A stretch of DNA of 49,648 bases from Aeromonas caviae (GTDB lineage Bacteria > Pseudomonadota > Gammaproteobacteria > Enterobacterales > Aeromonadaceae). The translations under genes and the position numbers were made by a program. Positions 34,899 through 44,275 of this stretch are shown here, piece by piece. The notes beneath the pieces were generated by a model. That model was not told where the DNA came from. It ran no database searches and saw only the letters and a program-made list of their open reading frames with translations. Each line of letters starts with the position of its first letter. The stretch's first letter is position 1. The DNA lies in contig NZ_CDBK01000110.1 of the NCBI RefSeq assembly GCF_000819785.1, forward strand, positions 1 through 49,648, in the 5' to 3' direction.

Positions 34899-36251
34899 AT
34901 GAGTTCACTCTATGGGATGCTGGTCAAGTTGATCGAACAACGGATCGGCCCATTGGCAGGAAAACTGGGCCAGCAACGCTATGTTCTGGCCATCCGTGAC
35001 GGTTTTATTGCCGCACTGCCGTTCATGATCGTCGGCAGCTTCATGCTGGTCTTCATTTTCCCACCCATCTCCAGCGAAACCACCTGGGGCTTTGCCAGAG
35101 CCTGGCTCGATTTTTCCAACACCTATCGTGCCGAACTCATGTTGCCCTTCAACATGAGCATGGGGCTGATGACGGTCTTCATCTCGGTGGGCGTCGCATC
35201 CAGCCTGGCCAAGCAGTACTCCCTGGACCCCATCACCACGGGCCTGCTGTCGCTGATGTCGTTCATGCTGGTGGCGGCGCAATATAAAGACGGCACCATC
35301 TCCACCCAGTATTTCTCCGGTCAGGGCATCTTTACCGCTCTCATTTGTGCCATCTATTCGACCGAGGTCTACGCCTGGCTCAAGCGCAACAACATCACCA
35401 TCCGTCTGCCCGAGCAGGTGCCGATGGGAGTGGCGCGCTCCTTCGAGGTGCTGATCCCGGTCCTGGCGATTATCCTGACCCTGCACCCCTTCAACATGCT
35501 GCTGCAGGAAACCACTGGCATGATCCTGCCCGAGGCGATCATGTCCATGCTCAAACCGCTGGTGGCGGCTTCCGACAGCCTGCCTGCCGTCTTGCTGGCG
35601 GTGCTGTTGTGCCAGATCCTCTGGTTTGCCGGCATCCACGGCACCATGATCGTCACCGGCATCATGAACCCCTTCTGGATGGCAAACCTGGCGAGCAACC
35701 AGGCCGCATTGGCCGCCGGGCAAGCCATTCCCCACACCTTCCTGCCCGGTTTCTGGGATCACTTCCTCTTTATCGGCGGCGTGGGCTCCACCTTGCCACT
35801 GGCATTCCTGCTGATGCGCAGCCGCGCCGTGCACCTGCGCACCATAGGGCGAATGGGCGTGGTCCCCGGGTTCTTCAACATCAACGAGCCGATCCTGTTT
35901 GGTGCTCCCATCATCATGAACCCGGTCTTCTTCCTGCCCTTCATTCTGGTGCCGGTGATCAACGCCATCCTGGCCTGGTTCGCGGTGGATCTGGGTCTGG
36001 TTGAGAAGGTCGTGATGCTGACCGCATGGACCACACCGGCCCCCATCGGCGCCTCCTGGGCGACCAACTGGGCCTTCAGTCCGGTCATCATGTGCTTCAT
36101 CTGCATGGGGATCTCCGCCCTGATGTATTACCCCTTCGTGCGGGCTTACGAACGCACCCTGCTCAAGCAGGAAGCCGAGACGGCTGAAGCGGAAGAAGCC
36201 GCCAGATCAGAAAAAGCAGACACAATCACACCGATTCAGAGTCAGGCGTAA
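34899..36251 (+). CDS. PTS lactose/cellobiose-family IIC permease
   Basis: A 450-residue inner-membrane permease of the lactose/diacetylchitobiose family (CelB/ChbC-like), with multiple membrane helices (AIRDGFIAALPFMIVGSFMLVFIFPP, LWFAGIHGTMIVTGIMNPFW, FNINEPILFGAPIIMNPVFFLPF). The NINEPI(L)FG motif and the H in GIHG are usual substrate-site elements. It imports and phosphorylates a disaccharide, most likely cellobiose or laminaribiose given the neighbouring glucanases. AAGGAAGGA lies before the ATG. A charged Glu/Ala tail ends the protein. Confidence 0.93.
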   Translation: MSSLYGMLVKLIEQRIGPLAGKLGQQRYVLAIRDGFIAALPFMIVGSFMLVFIFPPISSETTWGFARAWLDFSNTYRAELMLPFNMSMGLMTVFISVGVASSLAKQYSLDPITTGLLSLMSFMLVAAQYKDGTISTQYFSGQGIFTALICAIYSTEVYAWLKRNNITIRLPEQVPMGVARSFEVLIPVLAIILTLHPFNMLLQETTGMILPEAIMSMLKPLVAASDSLPAVLLAVLLCQILWFAGIHGTMIVTGIMNPFWMANLASNQAALAAGQAIPHTFLPGFWDHFLFIGGVGSTLPLAFLLMRSRAVHLRTIGRMGVVPGFFNINEPILFGAPIIMNPVFFLPFILVPVINAILAWFAVDLGLVEKVVMLTAWTTPAPIGASWATNWAFSPVIMCFICMGISALMYYPFVRAYERTLLKQEAETAEAEEAARSEKADTITPIQSQA

Positions 36252-36308
36252 GCGCCAGGCGTGCGGGCGCCACGCCGCCTGCACGCCGGTCATCAAGAGG
36301 AAACTGCA

Positions 36309-37688
36309 ATGCAATATACATTCCCCGAAGGCTTCTGGTGGGGTAGCGCCTCGTCGGCCGCACAATCGGAAGGAGCTGCCAATGTGGGCGGCAAGGCACC
36401 GACCATCTGGGATCACTGGTTCGAGACGGAGCCACACCGTTTCCACGGTCAGGTTGGCCCGGCCAACACCTCCACCTTCTACGATCGTTATCGTGAAGAC
36501 ATCGCATTGATGGAACAGATTGGCCACAACAGCTTCCGCACATCCATCTCCTGGGCCCGGTTGCTGCCGGATGGCCACACCGTCAATCAGGAGGCCGTCG
36601 ACTTCTACAACAAGGTTATCGATGAGCTACTGGCCAAGGGGATCAAACCCTTCATCGGCCTGTTCCACTTCGACATGCCGATGTACTGGCAGGAGCAGGG
36701 GGGCTGGGAGAGCCGCGAAACCGTGGCGGCTTATGCCGAGTACGCAGCGCTCTGCTTCAAACTGTTCGGTGATCGCGTTGCCTGCTGGATGACCTTCAAT
36801 GAACCCGTTGTGGTAGTGGAAGGAGGGTATCTGTATGACTTCCATTACCCGAACCAGATGGACTTCAAACGGGCAGCCCAGGTGGCCTATCACATGATGC
36901 TGGCCCACAGTCTGGCGGTGAAGCGTTATCGCACACTCTCCCTGCCCGGCCAGATCGGCATCGTCCTGAACCTGACCCCCTCCTATCCGCGCTCTTCAAA
37001 CCCGGCAGACTTGAAGGCCTCGTTCATTGCCGACCTGTTCTTCAACCGCGCCTTCCTCGATCCTGCGGTGAAGGGGGTTTATCCCCAGGAGCTGATCGAT
37101 ATCCTGCGCGAGCACGATCAGATGCCCGTGGTGCAAAGCGGCGACTGCGAACTGCTGGCCGCCGGCAAGATCGATCTGCTCGGCATCAACTACTACCAGC
37201 CGCGGCGAGTGAAGGCACGCATGACGGCCATCAATCCGGACTCCCCTTTCCTGCCTGACTGGTTCTTCGAGAATTACGAGATGCCAGGCCGCAAAATGAA
37301 CCCTTATCGCGGCTGGGAAATATATGAGCGCGGTATTTATGACATATTGATCAACCTGCGCGACAACTATGGAAATATCCCAAGCTATATCTCCGAAAAT
37401 GGTATGGGTGTCGAAGGGGAGCACAGATTTATTGGTGAAGATGGTCAGGTAAAAGACGATTATCGTATCGACTTCATTCGCGGCCACCTCCAGTGGATTC
37501 ATACCGCCATTGCCGAAGGAAGTAATTGCCGTGGTTATCACCTGTGGACCTTTATTGACAACTGGTCCTGGATGAATGCCTACAAGAACCGTTATGGATT
37601 CATCAGCCTTGATTTGGAAAGCCAGCAGCGCACCGTCAAGAAAAGTGGTGAATGGTTCGCCAACGTCTCTCGTAATAATGGATTTTAA
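36309..37688 (+). CDS. GH1 6-phospho-beta-glucosidase
   Basis: A 459-residue cytoplasmic GH1 enzyme with the start FPEGFWWGSASSAAQSEGA, acid/base E165 (TFNEP) and nucleophile E363 (YISENGMG), plus WTFIDNWSWMNAYKNRYGFI near the end. Its place inside a cellobiose-type PTS operon makes the phosphorylated disaccharide the likely substrate. It yields glucose and glucose-6-phosphate for glycolysis. The ATG at 36309 has AGGA upstream; the in-frame GTG 16 codons earlier has no family similarity. It lies 10 bp before the IIA gene, whose ribosome site overlaps the GH1 stop. Confidence 0.93.
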   Translation: MQYTFPEGFWWGSASSAAQSEGAANVGGKAPTIWDHWFETEPHRFHGQVGPANTSTFYDRYREDIALMEQIGHNSFRTSISWARLLPDGHTVNQEAVDFYNKVIDELLAKGIKPFIGLFHFDMPMYWQEQGGWESRETVAAYAEYAALCFKLFGDRVACWMTFNEPVVVVEGGYLYDFHYPNQMDFKRAAQVAYHMMLAHSLAVKRYRTLSLPGQIGIVLNLTPSYPRSSNPADLKASFIADLFFNRAFLDPAVKGVYPQELIDILREHDQMPVVQSGDCELLAAGKIDLLGINYYQPRRVKARMTAINPDSPFLPDWFFENYEMPGRKMNPYRGWEIYERGIYDILINLRDNYGNIPSYISENGMGVEGEHRFIGEDGQVKDDYRIDFIRGHLQWIHTAIAEGSNCRGYHLWTFIDNWSWMNAYKNRYGFISLDLESQQRTVKKSGEWFANVSRNNGF

Positions 37689-37698
37689 GGAGTCATAA

Positions 37699-38010
37699 AT
37701 GATGGATCTTGAAGAAGCAGTCATGGGCATCATCGTCAATGCCGGCCAATCTCGCAGTCTCTGTTTCGAAGCCCTGCGTCAGGCTCGTGCTGGCCAGTTC
37801 AGCGAAGCGGATGCCTTGCTGCTCCAGGCCACCGACGCGGGGAAGGCTGCCCATGCCGTACAAACCAAACTGATTGAAGCCGATGAGGGCGAAGGCAAGA
37901 CCAAGATGACACTGGTCATGGTACATGCCCAGGATCACCTGATGACCTCCATTCTGTGCCGCGAACTGGCCACCGAACTGGTCGAGATCTATCGCCGCCA
38001 AGCCAGCTGA
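37699..38010 (+). CDS. PTS lactose/cellobiose-family IIA component
   Basis: A 103-residue helical IIA protein: EEAVMGIIVNAGQSRSLCFEALRQAR, then EADALLLQATDAGKAAHAVQT, and the phosphorylation motif VHAQDHLM (H76 and H80). It takes phosphate from HPr and hands it to the IIB cysteine. The ATG at 37699 has GGAG 6 nt upstream that overlaps the GH1 stop; a second ATG follows at once. It is last in the operon, followed by a strong terminator. Confidence 0.93.
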   Translation: MMDLEEAVMGIIVNAGQSRSLCFEALRQARAGQFSEADALLLQATDAGKAAHAVQTKLIEADEGEGKTKMTLVMVHAQDHLMTSILCRELATELVEIYRRQAS

Positions 38011-38043
38011 TTTTAACTCATCGGATCGGGAGTCCGTGCTTTT

Positions 38044-38071
38044 GCCACCGTTATATACGGTGGCTTTTTTT
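38044..38071 (+). terminator. Rho-independent terminator of the PTS operon
   Basis: GCCACCG-TTATATA-CGGTGGC followed by seven T, about 35 bp after the IIA stop. Confidence 0.95.
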
Positions 38072-38250
38072 ATTCTGGTTATACCAGCCAGCCGTCATGT
38101 CTTTCATACCTTTTTCAGGCAATTTCAAAAATATGAAACTGTCATGACGCGATACCAGTATAAGTTTCAACATCTGTTTATGGCTATTCTGATGCTGCTT
38201 GTAGTCATCAACAAAACACTCATTAATAAACACACAGGAATGTGGATAAT

Positions 38251-38946
38251 ATGCGTAAACTTGGACTGATGTCAGTATTGCTGATGGCGGGAGGATTATA
38301 TTCCACTCAGGCATCGGCATGGTGGTGGAGCAATCAGGATTGGCAGGTCTCTGATGGTTGGCGCAATGGCGGGTCAGAATTTGACTGCACCTGGCGCGCC
38401 GCCAACGTCTGGATGGAGTCCGGCACAGCCATCCTCCATGCGAAATCCGACAAAGGAAACAAGAGCTGTGCTGAACTGCGAACCTACAACTACACCCGCA
38501 AGGGTCGTTATGAGGTGCAGATGCAGGCAGGATCGGTGCCCGGCACCATCAGCTCCTTCTTTACCTATACCGGAGATGCAGGCACCAGCTCTCACTATGA
38601 AGTCGACATCGAGCTGATGGGGGGCACCAACCTGCTCCATACCAACGTCTGGATCCAGGGGCGTCAGTATCCCCAGGACATCGACCTGGGCAAGTACGGT
38701 ATCTCCATCTGGAACATGGAGCGCTACGCCTTCAACATCGACGAGGCGGGAGTCACCTGGCAGGTCTTCAGCCGCACCCAGAACAAATGGGTGAGCGTGC
38801 GCCGCGAGAGCCGCCCCGTCACCAGCTGGATGCAGACGTTTGTGAATAACTGGATCAGCGCCAACCCGAGCTTCCCGCCCAGCTCCTACAACGGCCAGCC
38901 CGTCTACGCCAAATACAAGTACGCCAATGTGACGCCCTGGGAGTGA
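38251..38946 (+). CDS. GH16 beta-1,3-1,4-glucanase (lichenase-like), secreted
   Basis: A 231-residue protein. The signal peptide MRKLGLMSVLLMAGGLYSTQASA is followed by WWWSNQDW and a GH16 beta-jelly roll with the catalytic motif E117-V-D119-I-E121 (HYEVDIELMGG), then NVWIQGR and the aromatic SIWNMERYAFNID strand. The E-x-D-x-E motif is the form of bacterial lichenases, which cut beta-1,4 bonds next to beta-1,3 bonds in mixed-linkage glucan. I prefer the ATG at 38251; a GTG at 38242 is nearer an AGGA. It lies after the PTS terminator and has no GAAATCGATTTC site in its 180-bp leader, so it may be regulated differently. The fragments it makes would feed the porin and PTS. Confidence 0.9.
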   Translation: MRKLGLMSVLLMAGGLYSTQASAWWWSNQDWQVSDGWRNGGSEFDCTWRAANVWMESGTAILHAKSDKGNKSCAELRTYNYTRKGRYEVQMQAGSVPGTISSFFTYTGDAGTSSHYEVDIELMGGTNLLHTNVWIQGRQYPQDIDLGKYGISIWNMERYAFNIDEAGVTWQVFSRTQNKWVSVRRESRPVTSWMQTFVNNWISANPSFPPSSYNGQPVYAKYKYANVTPWE

Positions 38947-39001
38947 TCGCGATGGTCAACTAAATCCGGGCACACGGCGGCATACCCAAAACCGAAGACA
39001 C

Positions 39002-39033
39002 AAAAAAGCCCAACTGAATAAATCAGTTGGGCT
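39002..39033 (-). terminator. Terminator downstream of tRNA-Ser
   Basis: On the minus strand AGCCCAACTGA, a 5-base loop and TCAGTTGGGCT form an 11-bp stem followed by TTTTT, just after the tRNA 3' end. Confidence 0.92.
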
Positions 39034-39040
39034 ATATGGA

Positions 39041-39128
39041 TGGCGGAGGAGGTGGGATTTGAACCCACGGATGGTCGCCCATCGCCGGTTTTCAAGACCG
39101 GTGCATTCAGCCGCTCTGCCACCCCTCC
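39041..39128 (-). tRNA. serT: tRNA-Ser, anticodon UGA
   Basis: An 88-nt class II tRNA including an encoded CCA (39043-39041). The acceptor stem is GGAGGGG paired to CUCCUCC with one G-U. The anticodon stem is CCGGU/ACCGG with loop CUUGAAA, giving anticodon UGA. It has a long variable arm typical of serine tRNAs and the T-loop GUUCAAAUC. It reads UCA codons, and wobble may extend this. No integrase or att-like repeat is visible at its 3' end. Confidence 0.96.
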
Positions 39129-39263
39129 GCAGCAGTGCGACGCATATTACCCATGCCCCCAGCCCTTGTAAATCCCCACTCCGTTTGTTTGCCCATTTAT
39201 TGGGCTATCTGGCGCACAAAACCGGCAAAACCGCTGCAAACCGTGCTTTTTCAAGCGTATGGC

Positions 39264-39292
39264 TTGACTTGAAAACAGACTCACCCACTATA
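39264..39292 (+). promoter_or_regulatory. Candidate sigma-70 promoter of the DsbA-family gene
   Basis: TTGACT, 17 bp, then ACTATA (39287-39292). It lies 35 bp upstream of the start codon. It is a reasonable but unproven match. Confidence 0.45.
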
Positions 39293-39326
39293 GGGGCCAC
39301 TACCACATCCCCAGCAAGATGGACTT

Positions 39327-40076
39327 ATGAGAATCAAACATGCCCTGTTCGTCGCCCTGACCGGCGCGACCCTGCTTGCGGCGCCCGTGCAGGCGAGCGA
39401 GCTGACCAAGAGCGATGTCGAGCAGATCGTGCGCGACTATCTGGTCAAGAATCCGGAGATCCTGGTCGAGATGTCCAACGCCCTGCGTGCCAAGCAGGAG
39501 AGCCAGCAGGCCGAGAACGACAAGACGCTGATAGAAGCCCATGCCAAGCAGCTCTTCGCCAACCAGGATCCCGAGAGCGGCAATCCCAAGGGCAGCCTGA
39601 CGGTGGTGGAGTTCTTCGACTACAACTGCGGCTACTGCAAGCGCGCTCATCCCCTCATTCAGCAACTGCTCTCTGAGGACAAGGAGATCCGCTACATCTA
39701 CAAGCAGTTCCCCATCCTGAGCGAAACCTCCTACTACGCCGCCCGCGCGGCGCTGGCGGTGAAGCTCGGCCAGCCCGACAAATACCAGGCCTTCCACGAC
39801 AAGCTGTACGCCCATCAGGGGCCCCTCTCCGACGAAGCCCAGGTGAAAGACATCGCCAGGGCCGCCGGCGTGGACTGGAGCAAGGTAGAGGCGAAGATCA
39901 AGGACGGCAGCATCGATCAGAATCTGGGTACCAACCGGGCGCTGGCAGAAGCCATGGCCATTTCCGGCACCCCGGCTTTCATCATCGGCGATCAGATCCT
40001 GCGCGGCGCACCACGGGATCTGGCCAGCCTCAAGGCCATCATCAAGGATGTCCGCGCCGGCAAGAGCATTCAGTAA
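39327..40076 (+). CDS. DsbA-family periplasmic thiol oxidoreductase (Com1/ScsC-like)
   Basis: A 249-residue precursor. The signal peptide ends near VQA-SE. An N-terminal helical segment (about 27-80, ELTKSDVEQIVRDYLVKNPE) is of the kind used for dimerisation in ScsC/Com1 proteins. A thioredoxin fold follows with active site C101-G-Y-C104 (FFDYNCGYCKRAHP) and cis-proline in SGTPAFIIGD. It probably forms or reshuffles disulfide bonds in exported proteins. The CGYC motif and N-terminal stalk differ from classic DsbA (CPHC). It is monocistronic, with its own promoter and terminator. Confidence 0.88.
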   Translation: MRIKHALFVALTGATLLAAPVQASELTKSDVEQIVRDYLVKNPEILVEMSNALRAKQESQQAENDKTLIEAHAKQLFANQDPESGNPKGSLTVVEFFDYNCGYCKRAHPLIQQLLSEDKEIRYIYKQFPILSETSYYAARAALAVKLGQPDKYQAFHDKLYAHQGPLSDEAQVKDIARAAGVDWSKVEAKIKDGSIDQNLGTNRALAEAMAISGTPAFIIGDQILRGAPRDLASLKAIIKDVRAGKSIQ

Positions 40077-40095
40077 CCCGCGCGTTGTTCATGAA

Positions 40096-40124
40096 AAAAC
40101 GCCCCGGCATGCCGGGGCGTTTTG
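40096..40124. terminator. Bidirectional terminator between dsbA-like gene and galE
   Basis: AAAACGCCCCGGC-ATG-like centre-GCCGGGGCGTTTT is a near-perfect long palindrome with A-run and T-run. It can end both converging transcripts. Confidence 0.92.
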
Positions 40125-40250
40125 CTATTCAGGCTGCAAACCATCAGGCCTGATGGGCCGTCGCGAGAAGCTGTCAGCAAGGCGAAGAGCAGCGCAGGGA
40201 CCCGAGTTTATATGAATAAATGAGGTTCCTGAGCAGCCCATGACCCTTGA

Positions 40251-41276
40251 TCACGGCTTCGCAGCAGGGCCATAACCGTTCGGATTCTGGCTTTGCCAGC
40301 GCCAGGTATCCACCATCATCTGCTCCAGACCCCGCTCGGCCTGCCAGCCCAGCTCGTCACGGGCCAGAGCAGGTTCAGCCCAGCACTCGGCAATGTCGCC
40401 GGGGCGACGGGGCTTGATCTGGTAGGGAATGGCACGGCCACTGGCTGCCTCGAACGCCTTGACCATCTCCAGCACGGAATAGCCCTGACCGGTGCCGAGG
40501 TTATAGGTGAAGACGCCGGTATCACTCTTGATGCGGGCCAACGCTTTGAGGTGACCGATGGCGAGATCCACCACGTGGATATAGTCGCGCACCCCGGTGC
40601 CGTCCGGCGTCGGGTAGTCGTTGCCAAAGACCCCCAGCTCCTTGAGCTTGCCCACGCCGACCTGACTGATGTAAGGCAGCAGGTTGTTGGGGATGCCGTT
40701 GGGATCTTCACCGATGAGGCCGCTCTCGTGAGCCCCCACCGGGTTGAAGTAGCGCAGCAGCACGATGGCCCAGCGAGGATCGGATTTGGAGAGGTCACGC
40801 AGGATCTCTTCGACCATCAGCTTGGAGCGGCCATAGGGATTGGTGGCGCTGGTGGGGAAATCTTCCCGCAGCGGTACCGAGGCCGGATCCCCATAGACGG
40901 TGGCCGAGGAGCTGAACACCAGCCGGAACACGCCGGCCCTGGCCATCTCTTCGCACAGCACCAGGGTGCCGGTCACGTTGTTCTGATAGTAGGTAAGCGG
41001 GATCTGGCCGGATTCCCCCACCGCCTTGAGGCCGGCGAAGTGGATCACGGATGCTATCCTGTGCTCGGCAAACAGCCGCTGCAGGCAGGCTCTGTCCAGA
41101 ATGTCCCCTTCCACGAAGGTGACCGGCTTGCCGGTGATCCGCTCGACCCGTTTGAGCGATTCGGGGGAGGCGTTGGAGAGGTTGTCCAGTACTACGACCT
41201 GCTGCCCGGTACCAAGCAGCTCGACCAGGGTGTGGGAACCGATGTAACCGGCTCCCCCCGTCACCAGAATTGTCAT
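40251..41276 (-). CDS. galE: UDP-glucose 4-epimerase
   Basis: A 341-residue short-chain dehydrogenase. It has the NAD-binding GGAGYIGSH at residues 7-15, the catalytic Y148-x3-K152 ([14 protein letters not shown]), S124/S125 in [10 protein letters not shown] and the GalE-specific RYFNPVGAH. It interconverts UDP-glucose and UDP-galactose for galactose use and surface polysaccharide precursors. It is a single gene on the minus strand, without galactose catabolic genes beside it, so a role in cell-surface sugar supply is likely. The length is normal for the family. Confidence 0.97.
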   Translation of the reverse strand: MTILVTGGAGYIGSHTLVELLGTGQQVVVLDNLSNASPESLKRVERITGKPVTFVEGDILDRACLQRLFAEHRIASVIHFAGLKAVGESGQIPLTYYQNNVTGTLVLCEEMARAGVFRLVFSSSATVYGDPASVPLREDFPTSATNPYGRSKLMVEEILRDLSKSDPRWAIVLLRYFNPVGAHESGLIGEDPNGIPNNLLPYISQVGVGKLKELGVFGNDYPTPDGTGVRDYIHVVDLAIGHLKALARIKSDTGVFTYNLGTGQGYSVLEMVKAFEAASGRAIPYQIKPRRPGDIAECWAEPALARDELGWQAERGLEQMMVDTWRWQSQNPNGYGPAAKP

Positions 41277-41361
41277 TTTTTATCCCGTACTTTGCTGAAA
41301 CTGGGGTTGAGTCTACCCGCACGACCCGCCCGGGAAAAGCTCGGGATACCAATGACGCCCG

Positions 41362-42381
41362 TCAATACTCCAGGCTCACATCCCCTCTGGCGGTGCAGGA
41401 ACAGGCCAGCGCCACCCCGTTCTCGAGATCTTGCGCGCTCAGGGTCATCACGCTCTGGCGCTCGATTTCGCCTTCCGTGGTGCAGCGACAGGCGCCGCAC
41501 ACCCCGGCGCGGCAAGCGGCCATCATGGTCTCCCCCGCCCCCTCCAGTGCCGCCAGCAGGGTCTGGCCAGGCAGTATCTTCACTTTCTTGCCGCTCTTTT
41601 TCAGTGTCAGCCAGAAGTGGTCGCTATCGGCCGCAACTGGCGCCGCGCCCGATGTAACAGCAGGCAGACCGAATGACTCCTGGTGCAACTGTGCTGCCGG
41701 CAGTCCCAGCTCCGCCAGCATGGTGCAGACGGCGGTCATGTAGGGGGCTGGGCCACACAGATAGACATGGCGGCTCAAGAGATCCGGCGCCAGTTCCTTG
41801 AGCATCCCCGGTGTGAGCCGGCCAACCCAGGGATGAGCCGTTAGCGCCTCTTCCCCTACTTTCTCCAGCACTAAAGCATGGCGCACACCGGCATGATCCT
41901 CGGCCAGTGAAGCCAGTTCCCTCGCGAAGATCACATCCCCGGGGGTTCTGGCGCTGTGAATAAAGCGGATATCGGCGTCCGGCCGCTTGGCGAGCTCGTC
42001 CCGCAGCATGGCCCACATGGGGGTGATACCGGAGCCGGCGCTGAGCAGCAGCGGCCGCTCGCAGGGCAAAGCAGTCAGGTGGAAGTCGCCGAAGGGGCCG
42101 TCTACCCGGATCTCGTCCCCCACTTGCAGGCTCTGGTGCAGATGGTGAGAGACCAGCCCCACATCCTTGATGGTGACCTGCCAGAAAGGATCCTGCGGGC
42201 TGGAGGAGAGGGTGTAGGCACGGCAGTGGGGCTTACCGTCAATCATCGTGTGCAGGGTGACGCACTGGCCGGCCAGCACGGGGGGCAGGTCGCCAGCCAG
42301 GGGTTCAAATTGCCAGCTCGCCACGTCGTGGGTCTCTACCCGGCGGGCTATACAGCGCAGGCTCAAAGAGGTGGAGGTCAT
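41362..42381 (-). CDS. hcr: HCP oxidoreductase (NADH-dependent), Hcr
   Basis: A 339-residue flavo-iron-sulfur reductase: FAD domain (CRAYTLSSSP), NAD domain (LLLSAGSGITPMWAMLRD, VYLCGPAPYM) and a C-terminal plant-type [2Fe-2S] domain (CRAGVCGACRC and a later C). It passes electrons from NADH to the hybrid-cluster protein encoded upstream. I take the ATG at 42381, with AGGAG 8 nt upstream; the 20-codon extension lies in the terminator-containing leader. It is separated from hcp by 100 bp containing a strong terminator, so expression may be lower than hcp or need its own promoter. Confidence 0.94.
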   Translation of the reverse strand: MTSTSLSLRCIARRVETHDVASWQFEPLAGDLPPVLAGQCVTLHTMIDGKPHCRAYTLSSSPQDPFWQVTIKDVGLVSHHLHQSLQVGDEIRVDGPFGDFHLTALPCERPLLLSAGSGITPMWAMLRDELAKRPDADIRFIHSARTPGDVIFARELASLAEDHAGVRHALVLEKVGEEALTAHPWVGRLTPGMLKELAPDLLSRHVYLCGPAPYMTAVCTMLAELGLPAAQLHQESFGLPAVTSGAAPVAADSDHFWLTLKKSGKKVKILPGQTLLAALEGAGETMMAACRAGVCGACRCTTEGEIERQSVMTLSAQDLENGVALACSCTARGDVSLEY

Positions 42382-42413
42382 CGCAAGGCTCCTCTTGCTC
42401 GGAAATAGCGTTG

Positions 42414-42439
42414 AAAAAAGGCGAGCCATCAGGCTCGCC
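42414..42439 (-). terminator. Terminator between hcp and hcr
   Basis: On the minus strand GGCGAGCC-TGAT-GGCTCGCC is followed by TTTTTT. It lies 43 bp after the hybrid-cluster hcp stop and 33 bp before the hcr start. Confidence 0.9.
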
Positions 42440-42481
42440 AAAGGCTTACAACATGCTGAGCGTGTAAGGCTGTGTCTTTGC

Positions 42482-44131
42482 TCAGGCCGCCAGGATCTCG
42501 GCGAGATCCGCGTCTGCCGTGGTGGTGCCTTTCAGGCCGAACTGCTCCTCCAGCACCTTGAGCAGGGCCGGGGTGAGGAAGGCCGGTGCGGTCGGGCCGG
42601 TGCGGATGTCCTTCACACCGAGCGCCAGCAGGGTGAGCAAAATGACGATGGCTTTTTGCTCGAACCAGGAGAGCACCAGGGTCAGGGGCAGATCGTTGAC
42701 GCCGCACTCGAACGCGTCGGCGAGCGCCAGGGCCAGCTGGATGGCAGAGTAGGCATCGTTGCACTGACCCACGTCCAGCAGGCGCGGAATGCCGCCGATG
42801 TTGCCGAAATCGAGCTTGTTGAACTTGTACTTGCCGCAGCCCAGGGTCAGTAGCAGGCTGTCCTGCGGGATCGCCTTGGCAAACTCGGTGTAGTAGGCGC
42901 GCTCGGCACGGTCGCCGTCACATCCCCCCACCAGGAAGAAGTGGCTGATTTCGCCAGCCTTGACCTTGTCGATCACTGCGGGAGCGGCCTGCATCAGGGC
43001 GTTGCGGGCAAAACCGATGGTAATGAAGTGCTCCAGCTCAACGTGCTTGAAGCCTTCCAGCGCTTGCGCCTTGGCGACCACGGCGGAGAAATCGTCCCCT
43101 TCCAGGTGGGTCACGCCCGGCCAGCCGACGATGGAGCGGGTGAAGATGCGATCGCTGTAGTTGCCCACGTTCGGGTCGATGATGCAGTTGGAGGTCATCA
43201 CCACGGCGCCCGGGAAATTGGCAAACTCCTTCTGCTGGTTCTGCCAGGCGGAGCCGTAGTTGCCCACCAGGTGCGGGTACTGCTTGAAGAAGGGGTAGGC
43301 CAGGGCCGGCAGCATCTCGCCGTGGGTGTAGACGTTGATGCCAGTGCCCCTGGTCTGCTCCAGGATGAGCTTGAGATCCACCATGTCGTGGCCGGAGACC
43401 AGGATGCACTTACCCGGTACCGGAGTGACGCGTACCTGGGTCGGCTCGGGGTGGCCAAAGGCGGTGGTTTCACCGAGATCCAGCATCTCCATGATCTTGA
43501 AGTTCAGCAGGCCGATCTCCATGGCGCACTTGAACAGGGGATCCAGAGCGCAGGGATCCGTGCCGAGCCAGCTCATGATGCGATGGAATTCGGCGGCGAC
43601 CCCGGCATCCTGCTGATCCAGCACCCGGGCGTGTTCCATGTAGGCGGCGGCACCCTTGAGGCCATAGAGGCAGAGCAGGCGCAGCCCCATGATGTCTTCG
43701 TTGACCTCGTTTTTGCCCCGGTTGACCGCGGTCTGCGGCGCCTGGGCAAGCTGGGCCAGCAGATCGGCACCCGGCTCGAAGCGGGCGGCAGCGGGCAGTG
43801 CATCGGCCTGTACCGCCAGCGGTGCCAGCTTGGCGGCCAGTTGCTGGCGATAGGCCAGCGCCTGGTTGACGTAGGCGACGATGCGAGCGGAGTCGAAGTT
43901 GACGTTGGTGAGGGTGGCAAAGAACGCCTTGGGCACGAAAGCGTCTATTTCGCTGTCGACGATGCCGTGCTCGCGGGCCGCCAGGGCCCAGGCGCTGAGC
44001 CCTTGCAGGGTATAGATCAGCACATCCTGCAGATCAGAAGTTTCAGCCGTCTTGCCGCACATGCCTTGTGCATAGGCGCAGCCGTTGCCTGCCGGGGTAC
44101 GAATTGTCTGTTCACATTGCACACAAAACAT
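42482..44131 (-). CDS. hcp: Hybrid-cluster protein (hydroxylamine/NO reductase)
   Basis: A 549-residue protein. The N-terminal cluster motif is C3-x2-C6-x11-C18-x6-C25, the enteric class, followed by hybrid-cluster ligands later in the sequence ([41 protein letters not shown]). It detoxifies nitric oxide or hydroxylamine under anaerobic nitrate or nitrite respiration in the cytoplasm. I take the ATG at 44131, as in E. coli MFCVQCEQT, with AGGAG 7 nt upstream; an adjacent ATG is at 44134. A perfect FNR box is about 100 bp upstream. This is unrelated to the T6SS Hcp at 8737-9255. Confidence 0.97.
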   Translation of the reverse strand: MFCVQCEQTIRTPAGNGCAYAQGMCGKTAETSDLQDVLIYTLQGLSAWALAAREHGIVDSEIDAFVPKAFFATLTNVNFDSARIVAYVNQALAYRQQLAAKLAPLAVQADALPAAARFEPGADLLAQLAQAPQTAVNRGKNEVNEDIMGLRLLCLYGLKGAAAYMEHARVLDQQDAGVAAEFHRIMSWLGTDPCALDPLFKCAMEIGLLNFKIMEMLDLGETTAFGHPEPTQVRVTPVPGKCILVSGHDMVDLKLILEQTRGTGINVYTHGEMLPALAYPFFKQYPHLVGNYGSAWQNQQKEFANFPGAVVMTSNCIIDPNVGNYSDRIFTRSIVGWPGVTHLEGDDFSAVVAKAQALEGFKHVELEHFITIGFARNALMQAAPAVIDKVKAGEISHFFLVGGCDGDRAERAYYTEFAKAIPQDSLLLTLGCGKYKFNKLDFGNIGGIPRLLDVGQCNDAYSAIQLALALADAFECGVNDLPLTLVLSWFEQKAIVILLTLLALGVKDIRTGPTAPAFLTPALLKVLEEQFGLKGTTTADADLAEILAA

Positions 44132-44232
44132 CATGCCTCTCCTAATTGGACATTTCAGTTGTCTGTTTTGTGGCGATTCTATTCCCCTCTTGGAAAACTT
44201 AATAGGCATTCAATTTACCAATTAACATTTCA

Positions 44233-44246
44233 TTGATGCAGATCAA
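44233..44246 (-). promoter_or_regulatory. FNR box upstream of hybrid-cluster hcp
   Basis: TTGAT-GCAG-ATCAA is a perfect match to the FNR consensus. A TATTAA on the minus strand (44204-44199) is a possible -10, placing the box about 45 bp upstream of the start point. I did not find a convincing NsrR site. Confidence 0.8.
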
Positions 44247-44250
44247 ATAG

Positions 44251-44275
44251 AAAAAAGCCGCCCAAATCGGGCGGC
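44251..44275 (-). terminator. Rho-independent terminator of dps
   Basis: On the minus strand GCCGCCC-GATTT-GGGCGGC is followed by TTTTTT. It lies between dps and the hcp FNR box. Confidence 0.94.

Noticed and set aside
39129..39326. Genomic island attachment at tRNA-Ser
   Set aside because: No integrase gene and no visible direct repeat of the tRNA 3' end in the window.
40141..40156. Perfect palindrome CCATCAGGCCTGATGG after galE
   Set aside because: It lacks loop and U-run, occurs once, and has no linked promoter; probably chance.
44135..44250. NsrR site before hybrid-cluster hcp
   Set aside because: AT-rich sequence near 44205-44225 only partly resembles the consensus; the FNR box is the only confident site.
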